Notes under the pieces: model-generated
What the model was told of the DNA's origin: nothing
Seen by the model: only the letters and a program-made list of their open reading frames with translations
Databases searched by the model: none
Assembly: GCA_964036045.1 (NCBI GenBank)
Contig: OZ038381.1
Span: 146,205,596-146,269,595, forward strand
Source of the DNA: Eutreptiella sp. 'Long Island Sound 2002'
Taxonomy: Eukaryota; Euglenozoa; Euglenophyceae; Eutreptiales; Eutreptiaceae
Reading direction: 5' to 3'
DNA length: 64,000 nt
Part shown: positions 40,501 through 53,404 of the stretch, one piece after another
Numbering within the stretch: position 1 is the first letter of the stretch
Layout: every line of letters starts with the position of its first letter
Translations under genes and position numbers: made by a program

Positions 40501-41889
40501 AATTCATTCTTGCCGACTCACGGGATCTCTATCTGGCTGTTGTTCTCTGACGTCAGCCGTTCGTGCCGAAGTGAGCGGTGGCCCATGATATGTTGCAGAA
40601 AAGCGAGATGACTGCGGTTTAGCATCGCCTGTGCTTGTCTTTGTGCCTCATGCACACTGGAAAGCCTACAGGAGTCTCCCACCGCAGAACCTGGTTTCAG
40701 ACTCGGATAAACCTCACTACGTGTCAGATCCGCTACAACAGTCATCTGTGGGATCATCGTAGAGCTGGACAGCTCTGAACCTTGATTCCGAGAGGTTGTC
40801 TCGAGTACCATACAGTGAGCAGGCTACGCCAGCTCATCTTGGTCCGGACCAAGAAAAATTTAGGATTGCCTGAAATTGCATGATTCCAATATGGACTAGG
40901 CCTCTGCATCAACAAGTATGGCTACGTCCGAGGCCTCGCGAAGCAACGCAACAAGTGTATGCGAGTGAATCATCATTGGAAAGGCTCAGTGTAAAACAAT
41001 TGGGTAGTGGTCAAGATTTCTGTACGAAAACAAGAGGACGTCATTGTTCTTGTGGCTGCAAGCTGATGAAGCTTGACACTCAGCACTGCTTTGCTGCTCT
41101 GTGTGGCGTCTGCCTGGGGGTGCATTTTGTGGCTGGGGAATGAAGGGACATGGCTCAGGTCCGCAGCATCCCGCTGGGGCTGCACAGCGCTGTTTCCCAA
41201 GGTGCTGAGGGAGTCCCAAATAAGGTATTTCCGCATTCAAGCAGGGAACTGTGACCTGAGAGTCCAAACTCACCCACTGCCACTCGAGGAAGGTACGTGC
41301 TGTGATGCCATGCTGAGGTGTTTGCAAAAACTGCAAAGAAAAATGCAACCGGTAGAACAATCCTTTGATGCAAAACCTTGATTTTCGCCAAAGTGAAGTC
41401 GTACAAGTAAAGCTGTCTCGTCCATTTTTGAAGATCGTCGCTAACCATTTACGAAATGAAGAAGTCTGTTGATTTTGATTTTGCAAACACGGTGAACACT
41501 TTGCTAACACTGTTACCCAGGCTGCGTTTTTCCTGGGGTCCTGCAACTCCCACGTCGGGCGCGTTATGATCTCATTGGTGGCTGGGAGGCAGATGAAGCC
41601 TCCGTTCAATGAGTACCCTCCTAACGTGAAGATGATCGACGCAGACAAGTGTGCAAGGCATGCGGATGACTGGATCTCCTTTGTAAAGATGCCGCAGTTC
41701 ACGGCGCAGTCCAAACAAGCAGGCAACGCCTCATGGATGGCGGAGGCGGCAAAGCGCGACAAGCGCTTTGCTGGCGCGGCGAAGGCTGCGGAGAAGGCGG
41801 AGAAGCAGATCGCGGCTCGGAAGCGCATGCTCAATGGAACCCAGTGGCAGCGGACACGGTACATCCCCGGGGAGATGCGTGCCACGTGA
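37576..41889 (+). CDS. type II membrane fucosyltransferase-like protein (GT23/FUT8-like)
   Basis: Exons 37576-38245, 39408-40180 and 41521-41889 join in frame (phases 1 and 0) to 603 residues, close to the 575 of animal FUT8. Residues about 9-25 (LPILGIVVILILLLVWP) form a single signal anchor after a short basic N-terminus, as in Golgi glycosyltransferases; a Ser/Pro/Ala-rich stem follows. The lumenal part shows HGYEGLFASINSVAACLALA (donor-loop-like start), VHIRMTDKKFFEYTFN, which matches the H-x-R-R-T-D-K motif of alpha-1,6-fucosyltransferases, and AAFFLGSCNSHVGRVMISL, which matches the third conserved motif. The second Arg of the H-x-R-R motif is Met. Expected role: transfer of fucose from GDP-fucose in the Golgi; acceptor unknown. 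The introns (1.16 and 1.34 kb) carry no element-type repeats, unlike all other spliced genes here. A further internal exon cannot be excluded. Confidence 0.7.
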
Positions 41890-43985
41890 GACTCCCGATG
41901 GATAACCTGCTGTTCTTTTGCTCCGTTGTCTATCCCGAGGCAGACCCAAAGTTGTACCTGCGCTCAAATCAGCCACTGCCTCAGACGTGATCTGGCAGAG
42001 CTGCCACCCACTGCGGGAAGCAGTCTGTTTTGAGGTCCTCAAGTGACATGGGCGGGCATCGCTGAGTGGCACATAGCACAGTGTCAGCATGGCTGCAGAG
42101 AACTGCCCCTTGGGAAGCCTGCGTGAACGCAGCGGTAGGCACGTGCCTGACAAGTGATGGCGCTCCAAGCAGTGGTGAAGGGGTCCGCTCATAAAAATGT
42201 GCAGCCCGAGAAATCGCCAGAAAACTGCAAATTTCCGCTGGTCAATCGCACGGGAACCAAAGGCAAGGTGCAGTGTTCTTCCATCCACCTAAGGCCCCGC
42301 TTGCAAAGGCCCCAAGACGCTCAGAACCGCTCGAGCCAGAGCCCCCGTACACTTAGCGGTCGTTGCGCAACTGATGATTGTTGTGCGTCTTTGGCCAGGC
42401 AGAAGCCTTCCTCTGCTGGCTCAGCTGTGGGCAGTGCCGGGTTGCCGATGGACACTTATTCGCTGTGAGTAGGCAGCTGATGCCATGGCCTTTGTTAGCA
42501 GCGCCCAGGACAACGTTTTTGAATCCGAATTTTGCCGACTGTCCATCCTGACACAACCCCAAATTTTCAGGGAGGCCCCTCCAACCGTGAGGACTTCTAA
42601 GGGAGGTGAGCCAGAACGGCATGAGAGTGGCACGGCTGCAGGGGCTTTGCACGATCACGCAGCCCGTCATCCTTTGTTGCAATGCAATAGCCCCGTGCCG
42701 TGGGCTGCTGCTGACAATGCAGCGAAGACAAATATGGTTTCGCTGTGATCCCGTGGCCGAGGCAAGGAGGCGCAAGCGCAAGCATAGGGCAAGATCGCCG
42801 ATGCATGTGCAATTCCCCACCGTATTCAGTTGCGCCAGGCAATGTCTTGAGGCGTTGTGAGCGTGGCTGGAGGGGCTACCCCGAAGTGTTGGCCCAAAAT
42901 AATTGGTACCGTTCATTGCCCCGCTTAATCGCCATGCGGTGGTACCATTGACCCCTATTGTGGGCCCCAGCTCAGCCCTTCGTCCGCGGGCCCTTTTCGG
43001 CCATTGTTGTGTGTTTATCTAACTCCACCCAGTCCTCTGTGTACTGTGCAGTGCTCTGCGGGCGCTGTCTCATTATGGGGCTGTTCAATGAATTGCGGGT
43101 TAACGTCTGCTTCATGTGTTGCACAGCGCTGAGTGCGTTTTTGAGAATGACTGGTTTGATAGAATTCATGCTGTCTGCTTTCGTTTGTGCACCCCGTGGC
43201 TTGTCAAGTTATCAGACCCAGCAAGCCGAAGGGGCAGCCGACAACTGCTGCAACTCACCTCCACAAGGCAACGTTCATGGCAGAAATTGGGCAGAAGCTG
43301 TTGGTGTGTTTGATGGACAGGTGATAGGGAAGAAGGGCGGAGGAAAACAAAAAGATTTTGCGGAGATTTGAAGTCCAGAACCATTGATTCCCTGGGTTTC
43401 TGCTTGCTGGCACCTCTCGTGCTTGATTTTCTGCTTGTTGACACCACCTGCCCCTCGTTTTCTGCCGCCTAGCAACACCTTGTCCGTCGTTTCCTGCCTT
43501 GAGGCCCCCATTTTCTGTCTGCTGGCCACACTTGAGAACATTTTTTGCAGGCACGTTACCCCTCGCTTTGAAAAGCCGGATATGGCAGGCGTTATGTAGC
43601 TCCTCTCTACTCGTGGGATTTTTGTGGGGCTCTTTCATGGCTGAGGAAAATCAGGTTGTTTCGCATGAAGTTGTTTCACAGGCGGACACAGTGTGCAGGT
43701 GCAGGTGCCACCCCCCCCAAAAGGTGAATAGAGGTGGCCCTGGGGGGGGGGTGCAACTCCAGGGCCCTAGGACGCCAAGTTTACCCCCCCCCCCAACACC
43801 ATCCCGGGCTGGAGTGCCATGGATGAGTGGATTAGTGTTGGGGTCCAAAATGGAGAGCACTGGTGTGGCAAAAGCAGTGATGATCTTCATCAGCCCAATC
43901 AACATGGCAGGCATGGCCAGGTCCCTACAAAGGTTAAGGTTAGGGTCACCGAGCTGGTGGAACCAGTCTTGGTTTTATAACCCTT
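41890..43985. other. noncoding stretch downstream of the fucosyltransferase-like gene
   Basis: Many short ORFs on both strands, none with a domain, splice context or consistent frame. A C/G-rich tract lies at 43705-43805. I see no gene. Confidence 0.45.
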
Positions 43986-45560
43986 TTTAGTGTCTAGGGT
44001 GGACCTACCAGGTTTAGCAGCAGCAGCAAGCAAGCAGCAGCACGCGCGAAATGGATAAAAATCAGAACTCCGTCGTGGCGCTTCGCATTCAAGTGAAATT
44101 GTGCTAGATGATACCTATGGGTGTGAAGTACAATCACACAAAGTTTGAGCTAGAAACTCAACGGTGGCGGCGGGGAACGGGATTCGCAAGTGGCGGACCT
44201 CACTTTCAAAAGCTGCAGTTTAGGGCCAAAAACAGCCATTTTTGGGCCAAAAAAGCCCTAGAACACATTCAAAACGGCCAAACGAATGGAAACGGTGGGT
44301 ACACTGCACGTGCGGCTTGACTTCCCCGTGTCAAAGAGGTCTGTGCGGCCCTCTTACTCCATGATATGTCCCGGAAACGGCCCATAAAGGCCCCCATAAG
44401 TTGCAAATGCCGACAGCCACAAACCAAGAATATTTGGCTACATGGCTCAAAATGCGATTCCGAGGGCACCTACTCCACCCGCAACCACCCACTTTTTGTG
44501 GTTTCCACCCCCTCAAAATTGCCCAAACGGACGCCTAGACCCCAATCCCTAGGCCCACTAGGCTGCGGCAAGCTGCAAGCTCAAGCCCAAGTGGGTGCCC
44601 AAATGTGTCAACAGGGTCCAGTAGGGGCAAAAAGATGATCTTTCTCAAAAATCATCCTAGACCATGTGCGACGCTAAAACAAGTGTTTTTGGACCGTTTT
44701 AGGCTTGTGGTGGCCCATTTTCGTCCTCCGAAAATCCCAAAATGCCTTGAAAATGGGTTGTTTTGGGACCAAAAATGGGTCAAAAATGGGTCAAAAACGC
44801 ATTTTTCCAAACCTCATCCTAGACCATTTGGGGTGCACCAACGGATGAAATGAGCCCATTTTGAGCCAATTTTTGGGGGTCTTTTGGCCCCTCAAAAGTC
44901 CAAAAAGCCTTGAAAGTGGGCCTCGTGGTGATGGGGTTCCCTTGCAAGCTGATTTCACTTTGTCAAGAGCCATCAATGTGTGAATCATTCTTGATGTCCC
45001 TCACCAGTCATAGCTGATGTTCCCTCCCCCGCCAGCTCGGTCCCAATATTCAGTCTTGATTAGGGTGATGGTATGGTTTGACGGCGGGCAAAGGGAGGTA
45101 AGGGGAGCCTGTGATTGACCAATGCTTGGCCTTGGGGCGCGTACCCCCAAAGTGCCCCACCTGGAGCCCCCCCTTACCGGGTTGCGTATTTTTTTTAGAT
45201 GCGGATTTTTTTTTTAGAGGAAATATTTTTTCTTAGCTAAAAAAGTATTCCGCACTAAAAAAAAAAATCCGTGCTAAAAAGAAATATTCCGCGCTAAAAA
45301 AAAACTCAGACATTTTTTTTCTGCACGCAGTATTTTTTTTTAGCGCAAATGCCGCAAATTTTAGAAGTGGTAAAAAAAGTGTTATGGGCGATTCCCTAGG
45401 CACCTGTGGGGGCCGTGGTGTGTGCGGGGACCCCATGACATCATGCATGATGAAGCAAGTTTGATTTTGACCCCCCCCCCCTTCCCCCTCAGCTTGGACC
45501 ACCAACCCCCCGCCCACCCCTTAGACCCCCTCTGGAGCGCCAGATTAGCAAGACGAGGCG
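43986..45560. other. noncoding, simple-sequence-rich stretch
   Basis: Contains GCAGCAGCA near 44020-44045, repeated CAAAAATGGGT strings near 44770-44800, and an AT-rich block at 45186-45340 with TTTTTTTAGATGCGGA and (G/T)CTAAAAA units. That block resembles the interior of the foldback element at 47.4-49.6 kb. No gene seen. Confidence 0.45.
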
Positions 45561-45859
45561 CTATACAAATGTTGTTTGTTGCCCAGACATGTTAAATGCA
45601 ATCGTCAGTTCGCGGAGAAAGGGCCCCTGACGCGGGATGCTACCACCCACATTGAGCATTGTGTCCGATCCATCTACTCCTCAAGCGGAGCTCTTAGCCT
45701 TGCTAGTGGTGCCCCACTCAGCAATGAGTGTGGGCGCAGCGTGGAACCGCGTGGCCACCAGCGTTTGGTGGCCCGTTGCGGAAACCCGGGAGTGGAATTG
45801 CGGTACACAATGTGAAATGTGGGGTGTTCCACTTGTTTGTTTGTTTCACAACCCCATAT

Positions 45860-46008
45860 TGGTCTGTATTGTTGCGCCCCTTGAGTTGGGGTTAGGGATT
45901 CACAATCGACGCTTGTTGCGGGGCCCCTTGAGGTGGGGTTAGGGACTCGTAGTGCACGCTTTGTTGCGTGGCCCCTTGAGTGGGGGTTAGGGACTCGCAA
46001 TGCACGTA
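45860..46008. repeat. ~52-bp tandem repeat, three copies
   Basis: Units of the form GGCCCCTTGAG-TGGGGTTAGGGACTCG...CACG...TTGTTGCG repeat three times. The TTAGGG inside the unit is single, not a telomeric array. Confidence 0.75.
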
Positions 46009-46152
46009 GTCATGTTGCCATGTGTGCCGATTAAGATGCAAGGGGTTGGTTTACTGGACTTTACCTTAGGCTCCTCAACCATAGGGTACCTTACTTTCCT
46101 ATTTATTACCGTACCCTGCCCCGTTTTGACATACAGTTTGTAAAACCGTACC

Positions 46153-46969
46153 ATGTCTGACAAGTGTGTTTGTGGGGCAGTTGGCGAGCTACCTATTGCT
46201 AGCCTCGGAACCGGCTTGCAGCAGGCGTTTGCTGCCATCTCACCGAACAACACAACGGCATGCATGGGCTGTTTCAGGCTTGCCAACGCAGCGGCCCTAC
46301 AGAGCCTCTCTGCTGCTACCCTGTCCCCGCAACCTACCGCGGCAGTACCAACGACGGCCACAACCGAACCACAAAGCCCAGATGAGTTCATCTCCTGGTT
46401 CCGCAAAGGGCACTCGGTCTGGGAACTCTGATACCTTCTCAGAGCCGGCCTTGTTTCCTGAATCCGCAACACAACCAGTCCCCCTTCCCTCCCCTACCCC
46501 CCAAGAAACCCCCGCAAAGGTACCACCACCGCCCCAGCAGGAGACGCAAGGTGCCCTTGTGCCCAGTGAGGGAGGGGATGTTGAGGTGTTCGAGAATCGC
46601 CCGGTTTTCAAGGTAGGCTGGAGAGCTTACCTAGTGCCACGAAACTACGATGGTAACCTCGATTGTGGCCAGGCAACCTGCACACAACTAGAGAAGTGTA
46701 GGGGTGGCACGGAAGAAGTCACGCGCTGCCTGGATGCCCAAAACAGAGATTTTGCACAAGGTGTCGCTGGGGGACGTATGCAGAGAGTTCATGGCAGAAG
46801 ATCACAGGTACTATCTGCATGTCGTAAAGTAGGGTACTCAGCCACCTTGGCCAGAGCCCATTTGCACAGATTCATCTGCTCAGAGAACAGGGGTCTTCCT
46901 TCACTGAGGGACCTATGCAAAGAGTTCATCGCAAAGGATCACAGGTACTATCTGAATTTTGTAAAGTAG
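46153..46969 (+). CDS. hypothetical protein with Cys motif, frame change inside
   Basis: The first frame (46153-46431) starts M-S-D-K-C-V-C-G and has C-x2-C further on (CMGCF), a possible small zinc site, then Ala/Thr/Pro-rich sequence. Near 46430 a second frame takes over (SEPALFPESATQPVPLPSPT ... ENRPVFKVGWRAYLVP) and runs to the TAG ending at 46969, passing into the 137-bp tandem repeat. Probably a degraded or spliced element gene; nothing recognised. Confidence 0.3.
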
Positions 46970-47130
46970 GGTACTCAGCCACCTTGGCCAGAGCCCATGT
47001 GCACAGATTCATCTGCTCAGGGAACAGGGGTCTTCCTTCACCGGGGGACCTATGCAGAGAGGTCATTTGAACGGATCATACATAATGTCTCAATTTTGTG
47101 AAGCAAGGTACTCAGCCACCTTGGCCAGAG
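46775..47130. repeat. 137-bp tandem repeat, about 2.6 copies
   Basis: GGTACTCAGCCACCTTGGCC recurs at 46833, 46970 and 47107, a period of exactly 137 bp. Flanking strings such as GGGGTCTTCCTTCA and GATCACAGGTACTATCTG repeat with the same spacing. Confidence 0.85.
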
Positions 47131-47424
47131 CCAAGGGGGCACAATTTCAAGAGTGGGGATAAGGTGCTCGCAGTGGAGGGCTCTGAGTGCACGATCAAGT
47201 GGCAGACAGAAAAGAAAGCCAGTTCCCATTCTATTACACATGTGTTTCTTAGTGCTCTTCATAGCATTCCGAGTTCGGATAGTGCATCAGAGGCCCCTTT
47301 GTATCCGGAGTCTGAGCACGCTCAGCTGCCTAGCACAATACCCAGACACAGGGTGATTCAGCCAAGTCTTTTCTGCTCGTTTCTTCTGAAGTACCACGTG
47401 CCACTCACGTGGCTGTGCTGTAGT

Positions 47425-49574
47425 GTCTGACAGCCATAGTTATCAACTCCTTAAAACTCCTGCATCCCAGCACAAAATTTTGTGCATTTTCTGCGGTCTT
47501 CGCAGTCTGCCTAGTCAGTCCCAAATTCCAGATTCCTTGCTCAGACTCTGAGAGGTGGTATTCAAGCACTACACAGTCGGTGCACAAGTTTGCCCATAAT
47601 TGCATGCTCAAGTGTTGCTCTTTCCAAATGTCTTCATATGATGGGTCAACATAGGCCGACCAGGGGGCACACAAGGAGGGATGCTGCTTCTGTATTTGTT
47701 TGGGTCATGTCCAAGAATCCATGGCACTCCAGCCCGTGTCCACAACGAAGGCGTCTTGTGCATCAGTTGCAGAGTGACAGGTTCCTATGCCATCAAGTGG
47801 GTTGCATTTTCCATCATCCTCACGTAACCCAAAGTGTACTGCAACAGCACGTTCGGAAAGTGCATGTGGCATCAGGCAATCTTGTTGGCAGTGGTGTCAT
47901 ACTGGGCGTCATGTTGTCCCTAGATGCAACACAGTGTAAATCAGTTGTTTCTATTGCATGTTGCCTGTAAGGGCAGGGCAGGGACGTGGGGGTAGCGTTA
48001 TCCGTTATTTTAATTTTTTTAGATGCGGAATATTTTTTTAGAGGTTGTATTTTTTCTCAGATCTCAAAGTCTGTTCCTGAAGCTTGTTTGATTTTTTTTT
48101 TTAGATTTGCAGTGGATTATTTTTTTAGAGAGCCATCTACAATTTTGATCACTTTCGACCTTCTTTTTTGATGTTTTGTACTAAATTTTCGATGTTTTGT
48201 ATTCTATCTAAGAAAAAATATTACCTCCCTTTTACCGACCCGAGAGGGAAGTCTGTAACAAACCCTAGTGAAAATTTTTTAAAAATATTTGTTTACTACA
48301 TAGCCCTTTACTAGGTCCACTATTTTTTACTACGCATTGGGAACCTACTTGGAACCAAAAGAATTTTTTTGGTTGGTTTCACAACCTCCAAAAAAACCAA
48401 GAACCAGGTTTCAGACAGTTTAGGCCATTTCTTGTTTTTTTTTGCCCCGCTCTGAAGAATAGGAGAACATTCAGCCGGAGGGGTTATGTAGCCACACACT
48501 CCACCTTTGGGGTATTTCTGTTTTTTGCGTGCGCTCTGAAGCATAGGGGACCCCCCAAACAGCAGGGGTTATGTGGCCACTGGGCCCACTTGTGGGCGAA
48601 TTCTAATTTTGTCCCCCGCCCTGAAGCACAGGGACCCCAAATGTTAGCGGTCATATAGCCACGGAGCCCATTTGTTGAAGAAAATGTTTCTTTTTAGATG
48701 CAAAATCTTTTTTTAGATGCGCCAAAAAATAATAGAACTTCTAAAAGGTAATAATCCAACATATCTAAAATCTAATACAAAATATCTAAAGCGATTGTCA
48801 AAAATGACTAAAATTTTAGATGGCTCTCTAAAAAAAAAACCGTCGTAAATCTAAAAATAAATAAAACAACAATTGGGAATAGGTTTTGGGATTTAAAAAA
48901 AGGCGCAACCTCTAAAACAATCCGCATCTAGAAAAAATACAAATAACGGATAATGCTACCCCCACGTCCCTGCCCTGCCCCTACAGGCAACATGCAATAG
49001 AAACCGTTGATTCACTTTGTTCGCTGCATCTAGGGACCAGGCATGACACTACTGCCAACTAGATTGCCTGATGCCTGATGCATTTTCCGAACGTGCTATT
49101 GCAGTACACTTTACATTATGTGAGGATGATGGATAATGCAACCCAATGGATGGCGTAGGAACCTGCCACTCTGTACGTGATGCACAAGATGCCTTCATTG
49201 TGGACAAAGGTTGGCGTGCCATCGATTTTTGGACATGACCCAAACAAATACAGAACCAGCATCCCTCTTTGTGTGCACCTTGGTCGGCCTATGCTGACCC
49301 AGCACCTGAAGACATTTACAAAGAGCAACACTTGAGCATGAAATTATAGGCAAAATTGTGCACCGACTGAGCAGTGCTTGAAAACCATGTCTCAGAGGCA
49401 AAATGATTTATCTTTGTGCACTGATTGATGCCCCTCAAAAAGGTTTGAACGAAGAAGCTGGAACTGGGGACTTATGGGCCATACTGTGAAAGCGGCAGAA
49501 AATGAGCATATGATGCATGAACTGTTGTGTTGGGATGCGGGGTTGTAAGGAGTTGATCACTATGGCTGTCAGAC
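47425..49574. mobile_element. foldback element with ~650-bp inverted arms, 2.15 kb
   Basis: GTCTGACAGCCATAG at 47425-47439 is complementary to CTATGGCTGTCAGAC at 49560-49574. Inward, the two sides remain complementary with moderate divergence for several hundred bases: 47579-48030 matches the complement of 48940-49380, including GGGCAGGGACGTGGGGGTAG and its counterpart near 48958. The pairing continues patchily into AT-rich interior parts (AGAGAGCCATCTA near 48127 and complement near 48817). The centre is a noncoding loop. No transposase; short ORFs in the arms are mirror images of each other. Confidence 0.75.
48450..48665. repeat. diverged ~90-bp repeat in the foldback loop
   Basis: Three units containing CTGAAG(A/C)ATAGG, then GGGTTATGTGGCCAC, then CCCA(C)TTTG. 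Unit spacing is irregular. Confidence 0.5.
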
Positions 49575-50290
49575 AAAACAAAAAAGGACATGCTTTGAAA
49601 CATGTACGATCACAGTATGCCACTTGCACAATCCACGTACCAAAAAGGTAGGGATGACCTGATCTACAAGCATATACTTGGACAGTCCATACAAGGCACA
49701 CTTGTATTTACCCATACATTGATATGGCACGCTGTGCCATGAGTCCCATCTCCTATCTGATGGCCCTTGAGATGGGACAGGGTGCCTTTCCTTCCATTTT
49801 TTGGTGGCGATTTCAAAACAAATTAGATATTCTACTGATTGAAGCTGGGGGTGTGTTTCTCTGACCGTACATCGTTCCTGTCAAATGCCCTCCTAGTCTG
49901 AAAGTAGCTCATTTTTTGTTGTAAAATCTACCAACAATCCACACCATTGCCGTCAAAGCTTTCCTTGGATCCATTCATTAGTCTTCTAGCCCTCTGTAGG
50001 TTGGGAAAGGGATACCTATACCCCAGTGTACCGCCTTTGCAGTCAACCCTGCATATTTTCGTATTTTGACCTTACTTGTTAAGTCCGTTTTTGTGGGTTG
50101 GGTTATGCCCTTCCTTAGCCCTAGCAACACTTTTATGTGAGCAAATGCTCAACCCCTAACTTAGTAAAACCATCTCTAAGCAGGTTGTTGGTGTTCTCCT
50201 GTCTGAAAATGGTGTGTGTGGTCACTACTTGCCCTGAAGTCCTCCATACATCACAGAGGTGGAGAGGATGCCTGGCATGTTATGCCATTT
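49575..50290. other. no gene seen
   Basis: Unique-looking sequence without a convincing ORF, repeat or RNA signal. Confidence 0.4.
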
Positions 50291-50296
50291 GCATTT

Positions 50297-50300
50297 ATAT

Positions 50301-50331
<31 letters not shown>

Positions 50332-50336
50332 CATTC

Positions 50337-50385
<49 letters not shown>

Positions 50386-50396
50386 CATATATATAG
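50297..50396. repeat. (AT)n microsatellite
   Basis: Two runs of TATATA separated by ACATATACATATACATTCAG; the second run exceeds 40 bp. Confidence 0.95.
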
Positions 50397-50399
50397 TCA

Positions 50400-51895
50400 T
50401 AGTGATAGTCATACGCATAACCACTTTTCATGCAGTCTACTAGAGATACCGAGCATCTCGCACCAACAGGTGGTTCCTGCGTTTCTTGATTCTGTGGGTC
50501 TCAAGGCTGCCTGAGGTGACCCACAGCATGGCGGAGGACCCAGATGACCGGGGATACCGGCCAGCCAGGCTTTGGGGGCAGTGGCAACTACAGAGCGTGA
50601 GTATTTGCAACGGCGACGGGCGTTGGTTTGCCCGACCGCTGGGGGTAAAGGGGCAAGGCAGGGAAATGCACCGGCATAGCAACAAGCAGAAAGCAAGGGT
50701 GCCTGCTCTGTGTGCAACACAGCAACCAACTGACAAAGCAGCAGGCATGCGGCGAAGTAAGAGCTGGCCCCGTCTCGGTGTCGATTCCCCTCACCCGTTG
50801 GCTGCCCATCTCCTCAAACCATGTGCATCCCGCAATTGGCAGCGCACGCGCGCAAGTACAATGACGCACAGGGAGGGTTTCCCGGGGGCTCAAGCGGAGC
50901 CTGCCGCTTAGCCTTCATTGCTGTTCGTTCTCATTGCTTATGACGCATGTGCTGCGACCCGCCCTCAGGCTCCCCCGACCCGCAGCTACAGTATCGTATA
51001 TAAACATAAGATTACACTGCATGACCATCCGTAGCTATGAGCTGCATCCGCGGAATAACCCCCTCATACCCGAAATATATACGGGACTAGTACCCTTTGT
51101 CCAAGGCCGTGACCTGATCGGGCCCGTGGTATTTGTACATGTCCACTTATAATATACCAGGAGGGTCCAACGGGGGGATGCCGGCCGCCCCGCGGCGTGA
51201 GATGCACAACCCATGAATGCCACTGTCTAATATTGGGGTAGGTGTGTGCGGTAGCTTGATTATCGAACCCCTGTAGGGGTATTCACCGGAGGTTCACCCC
51301 GGGCCATGGGTACCAGGTGCACGTCATCCGGCACACATACATTGACGTGGCATCTACCCTTGACCCTTACCTGCAGTGATTGGCCAACTCATGTAGTTGT
51401 GCCATCTCCACCACACCAGTGTCGAGGTCGCAGGTTCGGCATCCGCTGACAATACGGTGTGCCTAATCATAGCATAGGCCCCGTGCTTCACCCTCTGGAC
51501 CTCTGACACAGTCTCTGTGCACTAAGGCACTCCACGGGCAGCTCAGGGATGTGCCCGCCATGAAGTGTCCTACGTCGCCTGCTACCAGTAGGCTACATAT
51601 ATGTAGACTATTGCAGCTTGCGCGGTGTCACTCTGTACACACTCCGTCAAGTCTCACTGCTATTGGGTTGCACTGCCACACCAATGCCACGGCCTACTAC
51701 TGTACGCATCTTCCCCCATATGCAGGACCGCCACCGCATGTGTCGCCGTGCGTCCAGTGTCGTGTGCTGAGGTCAGATGGTTAGGCTATGTACACGCCCG
51801 CAGGCGCTGGCCCTCTAGTTTGTTGGAGAGGCAGGGGGATGCCCAAGTACCCCTTCTAAGTTGATTGAGGGGTCAGAGGGACACCCTAGTACTAC
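50400..51895. other. noncoding stretch
   Basis: Short ORFs on both strands (for example 50486-50911) lack supporting features. No repeat family of note. Confidence 0.4.
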
Positions 51896-52195
51896 TATGC
51901 GTCCTCAGGTACTCCGACCACACTAAGTTACTCGCAGTACCGCCACACGTCCCCTAGCTCTCCCTCCATATTGTCCCCAGTACCGCCATGCGTCTCTCCG
52001 TACTCCTAGCCTAATGTCACCAGTACCGCCTTGCATCTCCAATTACTCCCACCATAATGTCCCCAGTACCGCCATGTGTCTCCCAGGTCACCCTCCATAT
52101 AGTCCTCAGTACCGCCATGCTTCCCCCAGTACTCCCACCACACTGTCTGCAGTACCGCCATCTGTCCCCCAGTATCCCTTCCTCACCGTCCCTGG
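51896..52195. repeat. 43-bp minisatellite
   Basis: About six to seven diverged copies of a 43-bp unit beginning CAGTACCGCCATGCGTCTC and ending near a TGTCCC; the last five are almost exactly in register. Confidence 0.85.
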
Positions 52196-52199
52196 AGCC

Positions 52200-53400
52200 C
52201 TCGAGCGTTTCTCATACCCCCGCTCCAAGGGCCAGGAGACGCCTCCGCATCCTCACAGATCTCCTTCTGGCCCTTCTGGGCAGTCCCAAGGTCCTCACCC
52301 ACTCAACTTCGACTCGGATGCTGCCGCAGCCCAACGCCCATCCGTTCTGCCGAGCCACCTCCCAGCCGACCCCGGGGGCGCGGGCGCAGGGGAACCAACA
52401 TAGTTCCCCAACGCCAAGAGTAACCCAAAGAAAAACTCCGGTGACTGCTATTACCGGGCAGCAGGTAGAGACTCTAGTGTCATGGGAATACGAAACATTG
52501 GTTTCGGCCATACTACCTTGGTCACGATGACCCGTGATATCTCACTTTAGTATGCGGCAAAGCGGGGCAGGCAGGCGAAGCTTTACATCTGCAATGGAAC
52601 TTTGTGTGCGGAGGTAGTACAGCTCACTATCCAGCCAGCAAAACCTGCCACATCGCGTTTACTGTCACACACCGTTTGCCGTCGCCGCACAGATAGGCTG
52701 GTAGGAGATCACTTCTCAAAAGGCACCGCTGCGGCAGCGCCCGCCAGATGGATATCACCCCGTCCGCCCACCATCCTTGCATCGGGTCACACGGCATCAC
52801 TCGCAACGCCCGCAGCCTCCCCGCATTGTCCCCGGTGATGCCACAGCCAAGGAACCGGGGAGTCACCGTCCAGAGCCGCCCTGCACAGCAGCATGTGCAC
52901 GGCCGCTGTCGGGTCACTGGGGCACCGCACGGCATCCACTTGGACGCCCCGCAAGTCGCGCTGCATCGCCTTCCCCGCAGTCGGCGACAGTTGCTTAGGC
53001 GGCTCAAGTTGCAGCGTCAAAATCTGCTCAAAAGTCCCTGTCTGCACCACTCAGAAAAAATAGTTGTTTTGGGGGATCCGAAAACAAAGTGAAGCGGTAC
53101 CCAGAACCCCATGACCATGGTGGGGTATACAACCGTCTCTTGCCGTAAAGCCCTCGTGACGGCATTCCGGCCACTTGGGGCATGTTACCATGTACTGGCA
53201 AACTGCCATTTGCCGATATCTTACTATTTCACGCCAATCTGCCCCGCACCGCCTTCGGCCGTCGATTCGGCAACCTAACCCTAACAACAGATGTAGGTAA
53301 GACATGTTTGTGTGAGAGATCTGGGCATTTCAGCTATTAGCGGCCGCATCGGCAACCGATGCGTCGCCCGCTGAGATTTACACATCAGAATATCAGGAAT
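52200..53400. other. mostly noncoding, one decayed minus-strand frame
   Basis: A minus-strand frame from 53050 to 52787 reads smoothly (EPPKQLSPTAGKAMQRDLRG ... CRAALDGDSPVPWLWHH). After a TGA at 52787 it stays open to about 52720, suggesting another relic with a single transition-type stop. Nothing recognised. The 53.34-53.37 region contains the palindromic GGTTGCCGATGC-like string. Confidence 0.35.
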
Positions 53401-53404
53401 CAAC

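Noticed and set aside
45860-46008. telomere-like GGGTTAGGG repeats
   Set aside because: TTAGGG occurs once per 52-bp unit, not in tandem.
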